Assembly (NCBI GenBank): GCA_046541415.1
Contig: JBKHDI010000006.1
Span: forward strand, 1-64,000
Reading direction: 5' to 3'
DNA: 64,000 nt
Origin: CAZOVB01 sp046541415
Lineage (GTDB): Bacteria > Planctomycetota > Phycisphaerae > SM23-33
The notes beneath the pieces were generated by a model. It was given only the letters and a program-made list of their open reading frames with translations, was not told the DNA's origin and searched no databases. This document shows positions 25,192 to 33,900 of the stretch, piece by piece. The position numbers and the translations under genes were made by a program. Within the stretch, counting starts at the first letter, position 1. Every line of letters starts with the position of its first letter.

Positions 25192-26843
25192 AGGTTGGGC
25201 TCCTGTCGGCCGAACCGCTGGGCGATCGGCATGCGACGGCCTGACCCGAAGGCACGCGGGGTGACTTTCAGCACCGGGGCTGCCTGCTTGCGCTTGTACT
25301 CGGCCAGGTCGACCATGCGGACGATCCGCAGCACCGTCGCCGCGTCGAAGCCCTGCTTGATGAGCGTATCGGCCGTGAGGTCCTGCTCGACATAGCCTCG
25401 GAGGATCTCGTCGAGGATCTCGTAGGGAGGCAGCTTGTCCTGGTCGACCTGGTCGGGCTTCAGCTCGGCCGAGGGGGGCTTGGTGATGGTCGACTCGGGG
25501 ATCCGGCTGCTGCCGACTTCGTCGTTGAGTTGGCCTGCCAGGCGGTAGGTGACGGTCTTCAGCACGTCGCCGATGGGGGCGAACCCGCCGGACATGTCGC
25601 CGTAGAGCGTGCAGTAGCCCACCGACAGTTCGGACTTGTTGCCCGTCGCCAGGGGCAGGTAGCCCTGTGCGTTGGACATCGCCATGACCAGGTTGCCGCG
25701 GATTCGGGCCTGGATGTTCTCCTCGGCGACCTCCGCGCCGGGCCCGTCGAGTGCTCCGGCCAGGGCCTGCTCGTAGGCGGCGTGGATGGGTTCGATCTGG
25801 AAGACCTGCCAGCCGATGCCCAGGTTCTCGGCCAGGTCTTTGGCGTCCTTGATGCTGTGCTCGGAGCTGTAGCGGCTGGGCATGGCGATGCCCAGCACGT
25901 TCTCCGGGCCCACCGCGTCGGCGGCCAGCGTGGCGACCACGGCCGAATCGATCCCGCCGGAGAGGCCCAGGACCACGCTGGAAAAGCCGCACTTGGTCAC
26001 GTAGTCGCCCAGGCCCAGCTTCAGAGCGGCCGAGAGGCGGGCGATCTCGGGTTCCAGCGGCTCGATCCGCCCCGGCTGGTCGGACTCGATGTCGTAGACG
26101 AGCATATCCTCGGCGAAGCTTTTTGCCCGGGCCTGGACCTGACCATCGTGGCCGAAGACGCAGGAGGCGCCGTCGAAGACCAGTTCGTCATTGCCCCCCA
26201 CCTGGTTGACGTAGACGATCCCGGCCCGGGCGCGTCGCGCCTGACGGGCGAAGAGCTTTTCTCGGGTGGCGGCCTTGCCCATGTGGAAGGGGCTGGCGGC
26301 CATGTTGATCACCACGTCGGCCCCGGCGTCGATGAGTCGGCCGATCGGGTCGTCCTGGTACAGTGCGCGGCCGAGCGATTCGGCGTCCCAGAGGTCTTCG
26401 CAGACGCTGATGCCGAGCTTCCAGCCTTTGAATTCGATCACACCCGGCTGACTGCCGGGCTGGAAGTACCGGGTCTCGTCGAAGACGTCGTAGGTCGGAA
26501 GGAGGGTCTTGGCGTGGACGTGGGCGACCCGGCCCTGGGCCAGCAAGGCTGCGGCGTTGATCAGCGGTCGGCCCACCTGCTCGGGGTTTTCGCCGACAAA
26601 GCCGACCAGAGCGGCGATGTCCTTGCAGTGTCCGGCCAGTTGCTCGACAGCCTGGCGGTTCTGGCTGACGAAACCGTCCTTGGCCAGCAGGTCCCGGGGC
26701 GGGTAGCCGACCAGCGAGAGTTCGTGGAAGACCGCCAGTTCTGCCCCGGCTGATCGGGCCTGGTCGAGCATGCGGCACATCCGGCGGGAGTTGGTCTCGA
26801 TGTCGCCGACGATCGGATTGTATTGACAAAGCGCGATGCGCAT
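25188..26843 (-). CDS. nadE: Glutamine-dependent NAD+ synthetase
   Basis: The 551-residue enzyme makes NAD+ from deamido-NAD+, ATP and glutamine. The N-terminal nitrilase-type glutaminase shows its catalytic triad in AVFHELSLVGYPPRD (Glu), HAKTLLPTYDVFDE (Lys) and GISVCEDLWD (Cys). The C-terminal synthetase carries the ATP loop GLSGGIDSAVVATLAAD and SRYSSEHSIKDA. Both halves are intact, so ammonia can be supplied from glutamine. It is the first gene of a minus-strand operon of about five genes. Its 5' leader holds a nested hairpin (26870-26910). Confidence 0.95.
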   Translation of the reverse strand: MRIALCQYNPIVGDIETNSRRMCRMLDQARSAGAELAVFHELSLVGYPPRDLLAKDGFVSQNRQAVEQLAGHCKDIAALVGFVGENPEQVGRPLINAAALLAQGRVAHVHAKTLLPTYDVFDETRYFQPGSQPGVIEFKGWKLGISVCEDLWDAESLGRALYQDDPIGRLIDAGADVVINMAASPFHMGKAATREKLFARQARRARAGIVYVNQVGGNDELVFDGASCVFGHDGQVQARAKSFAEDMLVYDIESDQPGRIEPLEPEIARLSAALKLGLGDYVTKCGFSSVVLGLSGGIDSAVVATLAADAVGPENVLGIAMPSRYSSEHSIKDAKDLAENLGIGWQVFQIEPIHAAYEQALAGALDGPGAEVAEENIQARIRGNLVMAMSNAQGYLPLATGNKSELSVGYCTLYGDMSGGFAPIGDVLKTVTYRLAGQLNDEVGSSRIPESTITKPPSAELKPDQVDQDKLPPYEILDEILRGYVEQDLTADTLIKQGFDAATVLRIVRMVDLAEYKRKQAAPVLKVTPRAFGSGRRMPIAQRFGRQEPNL

Positions 26844-26869
26844 GGACTATCCCTTGTCTGCTGAAGTCT

Positions 26870-26910
26870 GCCGATGGAAAAACAGAGCAGCCTCTGCCAG
26901 ATCCATCGGC
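26870..26910 (-). promoter_or_regulatory. Nested hairpin in the nadE leader
   Basis: GCCGATGG (26870-26877) and CCATCGGC (26903-26910) form a perfect 8-bp stem. It encloses a second perfect stem, CAGAG (26883-26887) with CTCTG (26892-26896). It lies 27 bases upstream of the nadE start on its transcript, and a TATTAT-like -10 sits further upstream on that strand. This could be a regulatory leader structure. It matches no riboswitch I know. Confidence 0.4.
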
Positions 26911-26934
26911 AATTTGCGTTCTCTATAATAAACA

Positions 26935-26963
26935 TTGCCACACGGCAGAGAAGGCTGAATAAT
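26935..26963 (+). promoter_or_regulatory. Promoter-like element of the lipoprotein pair
   Basis: TTGCCA at 26935-26940 and AATAAT at 26958-26963 are separated by 17 bases, using the same -35 hexamer as the pyrR promoter. A separate TATAAT occurs at 26924-26929. The lipoprotein ATG is at 27006. Confidence 0.4.
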
Positions 26964-27005
26964 GTGAGCTTGAGGATTCCTTTTACTACTAGGGAGAGAA
27001 AGAAC

Positions 27006-27434
27006 ATGACCAAGCAAGTATTCCTCGGTGTGCTGATTTCGGTCGCCGCTTTGGCCGGCTGCAGCAAGAAGGTCACTTTGACATTCGTCAATGATTCGCA
27101 GACGCCGATGGATGTCGGCCTGGTCGATGCGGGGGTGGATTTCGGATACGAGCCGCTGGGCACGGCCCCCGTGGGCGGGTACATCCGTCGCGAATTGAAG
27201 ATGGAAAAGGACGCCCTGCCGACGACCTGGTCCTGGAAGGCTGAAGGACAGGACGGCAAGAGCTCGTCGGGACAATTCATCGTCGATGAGAACAGCAAGG
27301 ACGCCTATACCGTCCTGCTGGACAGCGGACGGGCCTACTGGTCGGATGAACCGCAGGATATCGACTACAAGAAGACCCGGGTGGAGAACATGGATCGCGT
27401 CCCGGTCGGCGAGCCGGAAATGGTGGTCGAGTGA
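27006..27434 (+). CDS. Small lipoprotein, first of a paralogous pair
   Basis: The 142-residue protein has a signal peptide with lipobox LAGC at residues 16-19, so it is lipid-anchored. Directly after it comes KKVTLTFVNDSQTPMDVGL, which is paralogous to KRVTVILENTSDAPLDVSV in the next gene. This marks a small beta-sandwich domain repeated in tandem genes. AGGGAG precedes the ATG at 27006. The function is unknown. It is divergent from nadE and shares that intergenic region. Confidence 0.7.
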   Translation: MTKQVFLGVLISVAALAGCSKKVTLTFVNDSQTPMDVGLVDAGVDFGYEPLGTAPVGGYIRRELKMEKDALPTTWSWKAEGQDGKSSSGQFIVDENSKDAYTVLLDSGRAYWSDEPQDIDYKKTRVENMDRVPVGEPEMVVE

Positions 27435-27477
27435 CCTTCCGGACCCATCAGACTACCCCAGAGAAGGCAGGGACGAC

Positions 27478-27828
27478 ATGATGGTTCGCAGAACCGGGTA
27501 CCTCCTGGCGGCGATACTGCCCCTGGTCGCCCTGGGCGCCTGCCAGAAGCGCGTGACGGTCATCCTGGAGAACACCTCCGATGCCCCCCTGGACGTCTCC
27601 GTCCAGAAGCTCGGGGAGATGCAGGCCTTGCCGGTCGGCCTGGCCGAGCCGGGCGAGAAGGTCCAGTACCTGATCGTCGAGGAGCACTCCGACCTGCCGC
27701 GAACATACGAGTTCGTCTGGCAGGTTCTGGGCGAAGGCTCGTCGCAGAAGCAGACCAAGGCGCTGATGATCCGCAAGTCCACGCGGGCGCCGATCGTCAT
27801 CGAGCTGCCCCTGGGCCAGGTCAAGTAG
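27478..27828 (+). CDS. Small lipoprotein, second of a paralogous pair
   Basis: The 116-residue protein has a lipobox LGAC near residues 18-21, followed by KRVTVILENTSDAPLDVSV, closely related to the preceding lipoprotein. It is shorter and lacks that protein's C-terminal extension. Tandem ATG codons at 27478 and 27481 both follow an AGGGAC-like site. A duplicate arising from the upstream gene is the simplest explanation. The function is unknown. Confidence 0.68.
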   Translation: MMVRRTGYLLAAILPLVALGACQKRVTVILENTSDAPLDVSVQKLGEMQALPVGLAEPGEKVQYLIVEEHSDLPRTYEFVWQVLGEGSSQKQTKALMIRKSTRAPIVIELPLGQVK

Positions 27829-27925
27829 TCCCGCCGCCGATCGACATCCAAAGTGGGCCGATGCCGAACGGGGCGCCTAGAATTACCCGGGTAAGGTAAT
27901 GTCACGCCCCGTTCCGGAGGCCCCC

Positions 27926-28216
27926 ATGGACGTTTTCAACGCGATCGGCAAGGTTCGGTTCAGTTCTTCCAAGGCCCAACGCGTGCAACTGGCGCCCGGG
28001 ATCGACTTGCTGTGCTTCGAGCCCGGGCAGAAACTGCACTTCCAGTCCGGCGCGAGTTATTACGTGGTCACCGGCTCGGCCCGGATCAGAAGCGACGGCC
28101 TGGACCACGAGGTTCCACCGGCCCAGATGGCCGTGGCGGCACAGGACGAAGAGCACACCGTGACCAATGCAGGAGAAGTCCGCCTGATCTGCCTGTCGTA
28201 CCAGCCCCGGAAGTAG
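27926..28216 (+). CDS. Small cupin-like protein
   Basis: This 96-residue protein has the strand pattern of a single cupin barrel (GIDLLCFEPGQKLHFQSG, SYYVVTGSARIR, then VAAQDEEHTVTNAGEVRLICL). The typical metal-binding G-x5-H-x-H is not preserved, so a binding rather than catalytic role is possible. GGAGG at 27916-27920 supports the ATG at 27926 over the in-frame ATG at 27899. TAGAAT at 27878-27883 may be its -10. Confidence 0.65.
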   Translation: MDVFNAIGKVRFSSSKAQRVQLAPGIDLLCFEPGQKLHFQSGASYYVVTGSARIRSDGLDHEVPPAQMAVAAQDEEHTVTNAGEVRLICLSYQPRK

Positions 28217-28229
28217 TCGACCTGTCCTG

Positions 28230-28910
28230 TCAGAACAACTCGCCGGTCATCGGCTCGATGCAGTCCGGGCCCTCATTGGCAGGGCTGTTGACGTACCTGG
28301 AAACGTCCGTCAGCTGCATTCGCTGGCTGTCGAAGGGCTGGAGCAGCTGGCCAGCCTGCTGCCCGTCCCGGCAGTTCGGATCCAGCCACTGGGCATATCG
28401 ATCCTTCGGCAGGATAACCGGCATGCGGTCGTGAACGGGCTTGAGCTTCTCGTTGGGTCGACAGGTCAGCACCACAGCCGATTCGATGACTTCCCCGTCG
28501 GCCGACTCCCAGCTCTCCCACAGGCCGGCAAAGGCAAACAGGGCCCCGCCGTCGACCTGCACGTAGACAGGCTGTTTGCCATTGGGCGTTCTCCTCCACT
28601 CGTAGAACCCGTCAGCCGGCAGGAGGCAGCGCCTGTACCGCATGGCCGCCCGGAAGGCGGGTTTCTCAGCGGCGGTCTCGCCGCGTGCGTTGATCAGGCG
28701 GTTGCCGATCGACGGGTCCTTGGCCCAGAACGGCACGAGCCCCCACGTGAAGCAGCGAAAGTCGCGCTGCTGCGGCTGGGGTTGGATCACCGCGGGGATC
28801 AACTGCGAGGGAGCGATATTGTAGCGGGGTTCCAGATCGGGCAGCTCGCCCAGCTCGAACAGACGCCGCATCGCGTCGGTCGGCGCAGCCATGGTGTATC
28901 TTCCGCACAT
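28230..28910 (-). CDS. SRAP (SOS response-associated peptidase) family protein
   Basis: The 226-residue protein begins MCGRYTMA, whose Cys2, once exposed, crosslinks to abasic sites in single-stranded DNA in SRAP proteins (HMCES/YedK). Other signatures are NIAPSQLIPAV, NARGETAAEKPAF, RCLLPADGFYEW and HDRMPVIL. The full catalytic set is present. AAAGGA lies about 6 bases before the ATG. It is convergent with the cupin gene and divergent from the phage cassette, which starts 152 bases away. Confidence 0.93.
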   Translation of the reverse strand: MCGRYTMAAPTDAMRRLFELGELPDLEPRYNIAPSQLIPAVIQPQPQQRDFRCFTWGLVPFWAKDPSIGNRLINARGETAAEKPAFRAAMRYRRCLLPADGFYEWRRTPNGKQPVYVQVDGGALFAFAGLWESWESADGEVIESAVVLTCRPNEKLKPVHDRMPVILPKDRYAQWLDPNCRDGQQAGQLLQPFDSQRMQLTDVSRYVNSPANEGPDCIEPMTGELF

Positions 28911-29062
28911 CGGAGGTCCTTTCCTTCCATTCATCCTATTCACCGGACCGGGCGAAGAGAAAGTCCGGGTTTTCGATCTTTTCCGGCGCAAGATGCATTG
29001 GCCCGCCAAGAGCATCCATTACGGAGCAGAGGACAGGACAGACAAACACAGGGAGGGGACTG

Positions 29063-30547
29063 ATGAACGCGACGGAGTTGCCCAGATACCTGAGGAATCG
29101 CGGGTTGCTCTGGGCGGTCATCCGGACCTACTTCAGCGTGACACTGGCCCACCGCAGCTTCAGCCCGGGTCATTCGACGCCGCTGGACTTCATCTCCGAC
29201 GCCCTGGCCAACCCCGGAAGCGACATCGCCGCCTGGTCATGTCGATCGGGAGGCAAGACGCTTTGTGCATCGATCCTGGCGGCCCTGGAGTTCGCACACT
29301 GCAAGGGCCTGCAGGGGCGGGTGCTCAGCGGCTCGCAGCAGCAGGCCAAGAACCTCTACCGCTACTGGGCGGACTGGTGCAACACGCCGCTGCGGAACTT
29401 CCTGGACGAGAAGGTCGCCAGCACGATAACGCGGATCAACGGCGGGCAAATGGAGATTCTTTCAGCCAGCCAGCAAGCCGTCCGCGGGCCGAAGGTCAAC
29501 CGCCTGTTCGCCGACGAGCTGGACGAGATCGAACCGGAAGTCGACGCCGCCGCGGCGGGCATGGTCGTCAGTCGCGACGGGATTCCGGGCAGAACGGTGT
29601 ACACCTCGACGTGGCACAGGACGGACGGGCCGATGGGCCAGTTGATCGAGCGGTCCGAGCATACCGACCTGCGGCTGCACCGGTGGAACATCTGGGAAGC
29701 GGTGGGCACCTGCCCGCCGGATCGCCACGAAAACGGTGCCGGTTGCGCCGTCTGCTGCCTGGCAGAGCCCTGCCTGGCCAAGGCGCGGCAGTATCACGAC
29801 CAACCCGACCGGACGGTGGGCATAGCCGCTGAGGCGGCGGGGCTGATCGACATCGCCGACGTGATCAAGGTCTACCAGAAGGTCTCCAGCTCGGCCTGGC
29901 AGGCGGAGTACCTTTGCAGCCGGCCGACGATCGAAGGCCTCGTCTTCCCCGAGTTCGATGCGGGGAAACACCGTCGAGATCCGCCGGATACGCTGGTGCG
30001 GTTCTACCGGAGCATCGACTGGGGACACGGCGTGTTCGTCTGTCTCTGGATCGGCGAGGACCGCGACGGCAGCGCGTATGTGCTCGACACCTATCGCGCC
30101 GAGCAGGCCACGCTGCAGACGCATGCCGATTTCATCCGCAACCACCCCATCCAGGACGTCGAGGCGACGTTCTGCGACCCGGCCGGGCGGAACCGCAGCG
30201 ACCAGACGGGCCTGAGCAACATCGAGATCTTCCGCCAGTTCGGCATTCGCTGCAGCTATACGCTGAGCCCGAAGCTCCGCAACGTGCGCAACGGCCTGGA
30301 GCTGATCCGCTCTGCCCTGGCCCCGGCGGCAGGCGAGCCCCGGCTGTTCTACGCAGCCAACCCCAACAACCTAGCGGGGTTCGTCAAGGCGATGCAGAAC
30401 TACCGCAATCGCCGCGTCAACGGCCTGTATACAGACGAGCCCCAGGACCCCCAGCTCTGGGAGCACGTGCCGGACGCCCTTCGATACTACTTCGTCAACC
30501 GGCAGGTCAACCGCTCGGTGGCCGTTGTCGGATACACCGCCCTTTGA
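29063..30547 (+). CDS. Phage terminase large subunit-like protein
   Basis: The 494-residue protein has an N-terminal packaging ATPase. The Walker A-like loop is CRSGGKT at 60-66, and the Walker B/DE segment is LFADELDEIE. A C-terminal RNase-H-type nuclease follows, with candidate metal residues in SIDWGHGVFV, FCDPAGRNRSD and nearby Asp/Glu. These are the two domains needed to drive and cut DNA during capsid filling. It is the first gene of the structural cassette; no small terminase subunit is visible upstream. The start is an ATG 13 bases after GGAGGGG. Confidence 0.85.
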   Translation: MNATELPRYLRNRGLLWAVIRTYFSVTLAHRSFSPGHSTPLDFISDALANPGSDIAAWSCRSGGKTLCASILAALEFAHCKGLQGRVLSGSQQQAKNLYRYWADWCNTPLRNFLDEKVASTITRINGGQMEILSASQQAVRGPKVNRLFADELDEIEPEVDAAAAGMVVSRDGIPGRTVYTSTWHRTDGPMGQLIERSEHTDLRLHRWNIWEAVGTCPPDRHENGAGCAVCCLAEPCLAKARQYHDQPDRTVGIAAEAAGLIDIADVIKVYQKVSSSAWQAEYLCSRPTIEGLVFPEFDAGKHRRDPPDTLVRFYRSIDWGHGVFVCLWIGEDRDGSAYVLDTYRAEQATLQTHADFIRNHPIQDVEATFCDPAGRNRSDQTGLSNIEIFRQFGIRCSYTLSPKLRNVRNGLELIRSALAPAAGEPRLFYAANPNNLAGFVKAMQNYRNRRVNGLYTDEPQDPQLWEHVPDALRYYFVNRQVNRSVAVVGYTAL

Positions 30548-30572
30548 GACCCATCCGGAGAAGACATCCCGC

Positions 30573-32039
30573 ATGAGCCAACTGCAACACACTTCCTTCG
30601 ACCCGTCCCGGACGCACCCGGCCTGGCGGGTCTTTGCCGAGAGCTGGCAGATGAACCGCGACTTCGCCGAGATGCACAACCACGTGCTGCGGTCGGGCAG
30701 ATACCTCGACCGCTTCGGCGAAGGCACGGCCGCGGCAGAAAGCCCCTCGCAGTACGCCTGGCGGCGGGGGGCAGCTCTGGCGGTCGACTGCTGCGGCGAA
30801 CTGGTCGACCTGCGCGTGGGCAACCTCTTTCGGACCCTCCCGGTCCGCACGTACCAGGATTCGCCCTGGGCTGCGACGATCAGCCGTTATCTCTCGGACG
30901 TCGACGGCGGCGGGACGTCGATGGATGACTTCATGCGACGCGTGTTGCGAATGCACTATGTCAACGGAGTGGACATTGTCGTCGACAAGACCCCCCTGCC
31001 GCCCGGTGCCCAGGTGACCAGCCGGGCCCACGAACAACAGCTGGGGGCCAGGCCGTACCTGACGGCCTTCGATCCGCTCTCGCGCATCGACTGGAGCTGC
31101 AATCACGCGGGCAAGTATCTCTGGGTTCGCTACCAACTCGGCCAGGGGCCGGCGGTGGATGAAACCGCCTCGCCCGGCCCGCGACGCTACCTGACGCTCA
31201 CCCGCGACTGCTGGCGGCTGTACCACGTCCAACCCCAGGCCGAAGGCGAACCGACGGCCTGCATGTCCGGGCCGATGAGCCTGGGCATTGTCCCGGCCGT
31301 GCCGTTCTACTACCGCACCAGCAGCCATCCGGAATACGGGCCGATCCCCCTGTCGCTGCTGACACGGATCAGCCCGGTCGCCCGGGCCCTGTTGAACCTG
31401 CTCAGCCAGGGGCAGCTGGATATCTACATGGCCATCGGCATCCTGGCCGCCACCGGCGTCGATCCTGAACAGCTGCCCCGCGAGGTGGCGCCGATGTGCT
31501 GGCTGGGCCTGCCGGAGGGAGCGGCGGTCCAACACATCACCCCGGCCGTCGAGCACATCCGCGAGAAACGCGCCTGGGCAAGCATGCTCCAGGAGGCCAT
31601 CCTCCGGATGGGCAAGCTGCTGGGCGCCAGTGCCAGACTCACCGGGCGGGCATCGAGCGGACTGCAGGTCGAGGCCGAAAGGACCGACCTGGACAACGAG
31701 ATGTCTGCCACGGCCGGCCAACTCGAACAGGTCGAGCGCGACGTGGTCCGCCTGATGATCTCCCGCAAGGAGGGCCGGCTCGTCGACCACGACGAGATCG
31801 GCTACTGCGTGGAGTACAACCGCAAGTTCGTCCTTTCCGGCGTCAGCGACCTGATTGACCAGGCCAGGTCTTTGCTGAGCGTGCCGGCCCGGGCCCAGAT
31901 CCCCGAGCTGTCGCGGCTGTTCCTCCAGCGGGTCCTGGATGCCGTAGCCAATCGCGACCACCCGAGGTACGAGCAGATCCGCCGGGCCATCGAATCGGCC
32001 GATCTGACGACCGGTTCCCGAGCAGAACAGGAAGGCTGA
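30573..32039 (+). CDS. Putative portal protein
   Basis: The 488-residue protein has the size, position (between terminase and scaffold/capsid) and alpha/beta character of a phage portal, which forms the dodecameric DNA gate. The central segment (TLTRDCWRLYHV, then PAVPFYYRTS) and the long C-terminal helices (DLDNEMSATAGQLEQVERDV) fit portal wing, stem and crown regions. No portal-specific motif is strict enough to prove it. An in-frame TTG at 30525 is an alternative start; the ATG at 30573 is preferred. Confidence 0.7.
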   Translation: MSQLQHTSFDPSRTHPAWRVFAESWQMNRDFAEMHNHVLRSGRYLDRFGEGTAAAESPSQYAWRRGAALAVDCCGELVDLRVGNLFRTLPVRTYQDSPWAATISRYLSDVDGGGTSMDDFMRRVLRMHYVNGVDIVVDKTPLPPGAQVTSRAHEQQLGARPYLTAFDPLSRIDWSCNHAGKYLWVRYQLGQGPAVDETASPGPRRYLTLTRDCWRLYHVQPQAEGEPTACMSGPMSLGIVPAVPFYYRTSSHPEYGPIPLSLLTRISPVARALLNLLSQGQLDIYMAIGILAATGVDPEQLPREVAPMCWLGLPEGAAVQHITPAVEHIREKRAWASMLQEAILRMGKLLGASARLTGRASSGLQVEAERTDLDNEMSATAGQLEQVERDVVRLMISRKEGRLVDHDEIGYCVEYNRKFVLSGVSDLIDQARSLLSVPARAQIPELSRLFLQRVLDAVANRDHPRYEQIRRAIESADLTTGSRAEQEG

Positions 32040-32042
32040 GTC

Positions 32043-32720
32043 TTGAGCGAAACCGCACCGCCTGAAACCAACCACCCCGATGGCCCCGAGCATGATGCCG
32101 GTGACGCCGACCGCGACTGGCAGTCGGCCTACCAGCAGGAGGTGGCCCAGTCACGCAAGTACCGCCACCGCGCCCAGCAGGCCGAGCAGCAGCTCCAGCA
32201 GCTCCAGCAGGACAGTCTCTCGGCCGAGCAGATCCGCCAGTACCAGCAGCTGCGCAACCAGGCAGAGCAGTTCGAGTCGGCCCAGGGCCGGATCGGCCGG
32301 TTGACCGAGTCGGTCCAGGCCTTGGCCGGACGCGACGCCCTGGTCCGAAGCTTGGTGGCCTGCGGGGTGGGCCGAAACCTGCCCCACGGCGAGAAGATGC
32401 TCGCCCAGGCGGTGGACCTGCTGCAGCCGAAGATCCGCGTGACGGTCGACGACGGCGGCCCGCATGTCTCTATTGCCACCGACCGTGAGGACGCCGAAGC
32501 AGTCAGCCTCGATGCCTTCGTGGCCGACTGGCTGGCCTCGGAGGCCCCCCACTTTCTGCCCCCCTCCGGCGATACCGGAAGCGGGGCCCACCTGAACCCG
32601 GGATCACGCGAGACGACCAGCCTGGCCGAACTCGATGCCAACCCGGCCCGCAAGGCGAAGTTCATCGCCGAGAACGGCCCCCAGGCCTACGTGCAGCTGG
32701 CACGGCAGCGAAACGGCTAA
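32043..32720 (+). CDS. Scaffold-like protein A of the capsid module
   Basis: The 225-residue protein has a Gln/Glu-rich coiled coil (residues about 25-95) and a short C-terminal motif, LDANPARKAKFIAENG. The same motif (LDRNPARKAEFISRHG) ends the protein encoded just after the capsid gene. Coiled-coil proteins with a capsid-binding C-terminal helix are typical of scaffolds that guide procapsid assembly. The start is TTG at 32043, three bases after the portal stop. The scaffold role is inferred from architecture and position. Confidence 0.6.
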   Translation: MSETAPPETNHPDGPEHDAGDADRDWQSAYQQEVAQSRKYRHRAQQAEQQLQQLQQDSLSAEQIRQYQQLRNQAEQFESAQGRIGRLTESVQALAGRDALVRSLVACGVGRNLPHGEKMLAQAVDLLQPKIRVTVDDGGPHVSIATDREDAEAVSLDAFVADWLASEAPHFLPPSGDTGSGAHLNPGSRETTSLAELDANPARKAKFIAENGPQAYVQLARQRNG

Positions 32721-32744
32721 CACCAACCCATTACGGAGATGACT

Positions 32745-33776
32745 ATGACCGCACTGTACGGATCCCCTTCCGATATGGTCTACACCGACATCCTGCGGGC
32801 CGAAGAGTACCGCAGGACCGTCGAGAAGCTCGACCTGTTCAACACCGCATCGGCCGGCGCGCTGGTGCTGGAGTCCGACCCGGCCCGACAGCTGGCCGAG
32901 GGAGGCGACTTCAGCGAAACCGCCCGCTGGAAACCCGTCGACTCGCTGATCTCCCGTCGGGACAACAGCTCGCCCGGCCTGGAAGTCGACATCCAGAAAC
33001 TCGAGATGACCGGCGGGCGACTGGTCCGCCAGACCCTGGGCTGCGGGCCGGTCTCGATTACCGACATCCAGGCCCGCAAGGCCGGGCGCAAGTTCGACAT
33101 GAACAGCGCCATGGTCAACCTCGGCCAGCAGTTCGCCGATGCCAAGCTGCTTGCCGTGCGGAACAACCTGATCGCCGCGGCGGCCGCTTCGGTCGAAAAC
33201 GAGGCCGACCACGTCCTCGACGTTGCCCGGGGCCACACCGCCGGAGAGAAGGTCACCTGCACGATGGCTTACATCAACCAGATGCTCGCGCGGATGGGCG
33301 ATGCCCGCGAGCAGATCGTCGCCTTCGTCATGCCCTCGGCCGTCTTTGCCGACCTGGTCGGCGACACCATCACCGCCTACGCCTTCGACCGCGCCGCGGG
33401 CGTGACGCTCTACCAGGACGTGGTCCAGGCCTTCGGGCGGACCGTGCTGGTCGTCGACGCGCCGTCGCTGATCACCGCCCAGAGCTCCGGCTACTACACC
33501 GAGTACTCGGTGCTGGGCCTGGGAGTCGGGGCCGCCGTCGGACGGGTGGTCTACGACCAGGGCATCGAGATGCAGCGGGACATCCTCCGCCAGAGCTCGG
33601 TGACGTACGTCCGCGAAGACTTCGACGTCGAGTACGAGATCTTCGGGATGAAGTGGAACGTCGCGACGGAGAACCCGACCGACGCCCAGATCGCCACCAC
33701 CGCCAGCTGGGCCGCCGACTACAACGACCCCAGGCAGCTGAAGGTGGTCAAGGGCATCTTCAACGCCACCGCGTAA
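32745..33776 (+). CDS. Putative major capsid protein
   Basis: The protein has 343 residues from the ATG at 32745, which is 6 bases after GGAG; an ATG at 32739 is too close to it. Its place after portal and scaffold, its acidic/alpha-beta composition and segments such as YINQMLARMGD, VFADLVGDTITAYAFDRAAG and GIEMQRDILRQSSVTYVRED fit the HK97-fold coat proteins of tailed phages. No N-terminal delta domain or adjacent maturation protease is seen. That agrees with use of separate scaffold proteins instead. Confidence 0.72.
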   Translation: MTALYGSPSDMVYTDILRAEEYRRTVEKLDLFNTASAGALVLESDPARQLAEGGDFSETARWKPVDSLISRRDNSSPGLEVDIQKLEMTGGRLVRQTLGCGPVSITDIQARKAGRKFDMNSAMVNLGQQFADAKLLAVRNNLIAAAAASVENEADHVLDVARGHTAGEKVTCTMAYINQMLARMGDAREQIVAFVMPSAVFADLVGDTITAYAFDRAAGVTLYQDVVQAFGRTVLVVDAPSLITAQSSGYYTEYSVLGLGVGAAVGRVVYDQGIEMQRDILRQSSVTYVREDFDVEYEIFGMKWNVATENPTDAQIATTASWAADYNDPRQLKVVKGIFNATA

Positions 33777-33900
33777 CGCCCGCCTGATGGCGTAACGCCA
33801 TTTGCCCCAGCCGCCGGTCGACAGCACCCCCGTCGGGCCTCCAACGTCCGTCGCCGCTGTCGACCGCGGCTGTCCCTTTGCCCCTTTAACAGGAACCCCA

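Noticed and set aside
28911..29062. Attachment site or integrase at the left edge of the phage cassette
   Set aside because: No tRNA, no repeat shared with the right edge (45811-45877) and no recombinase frame was seen.
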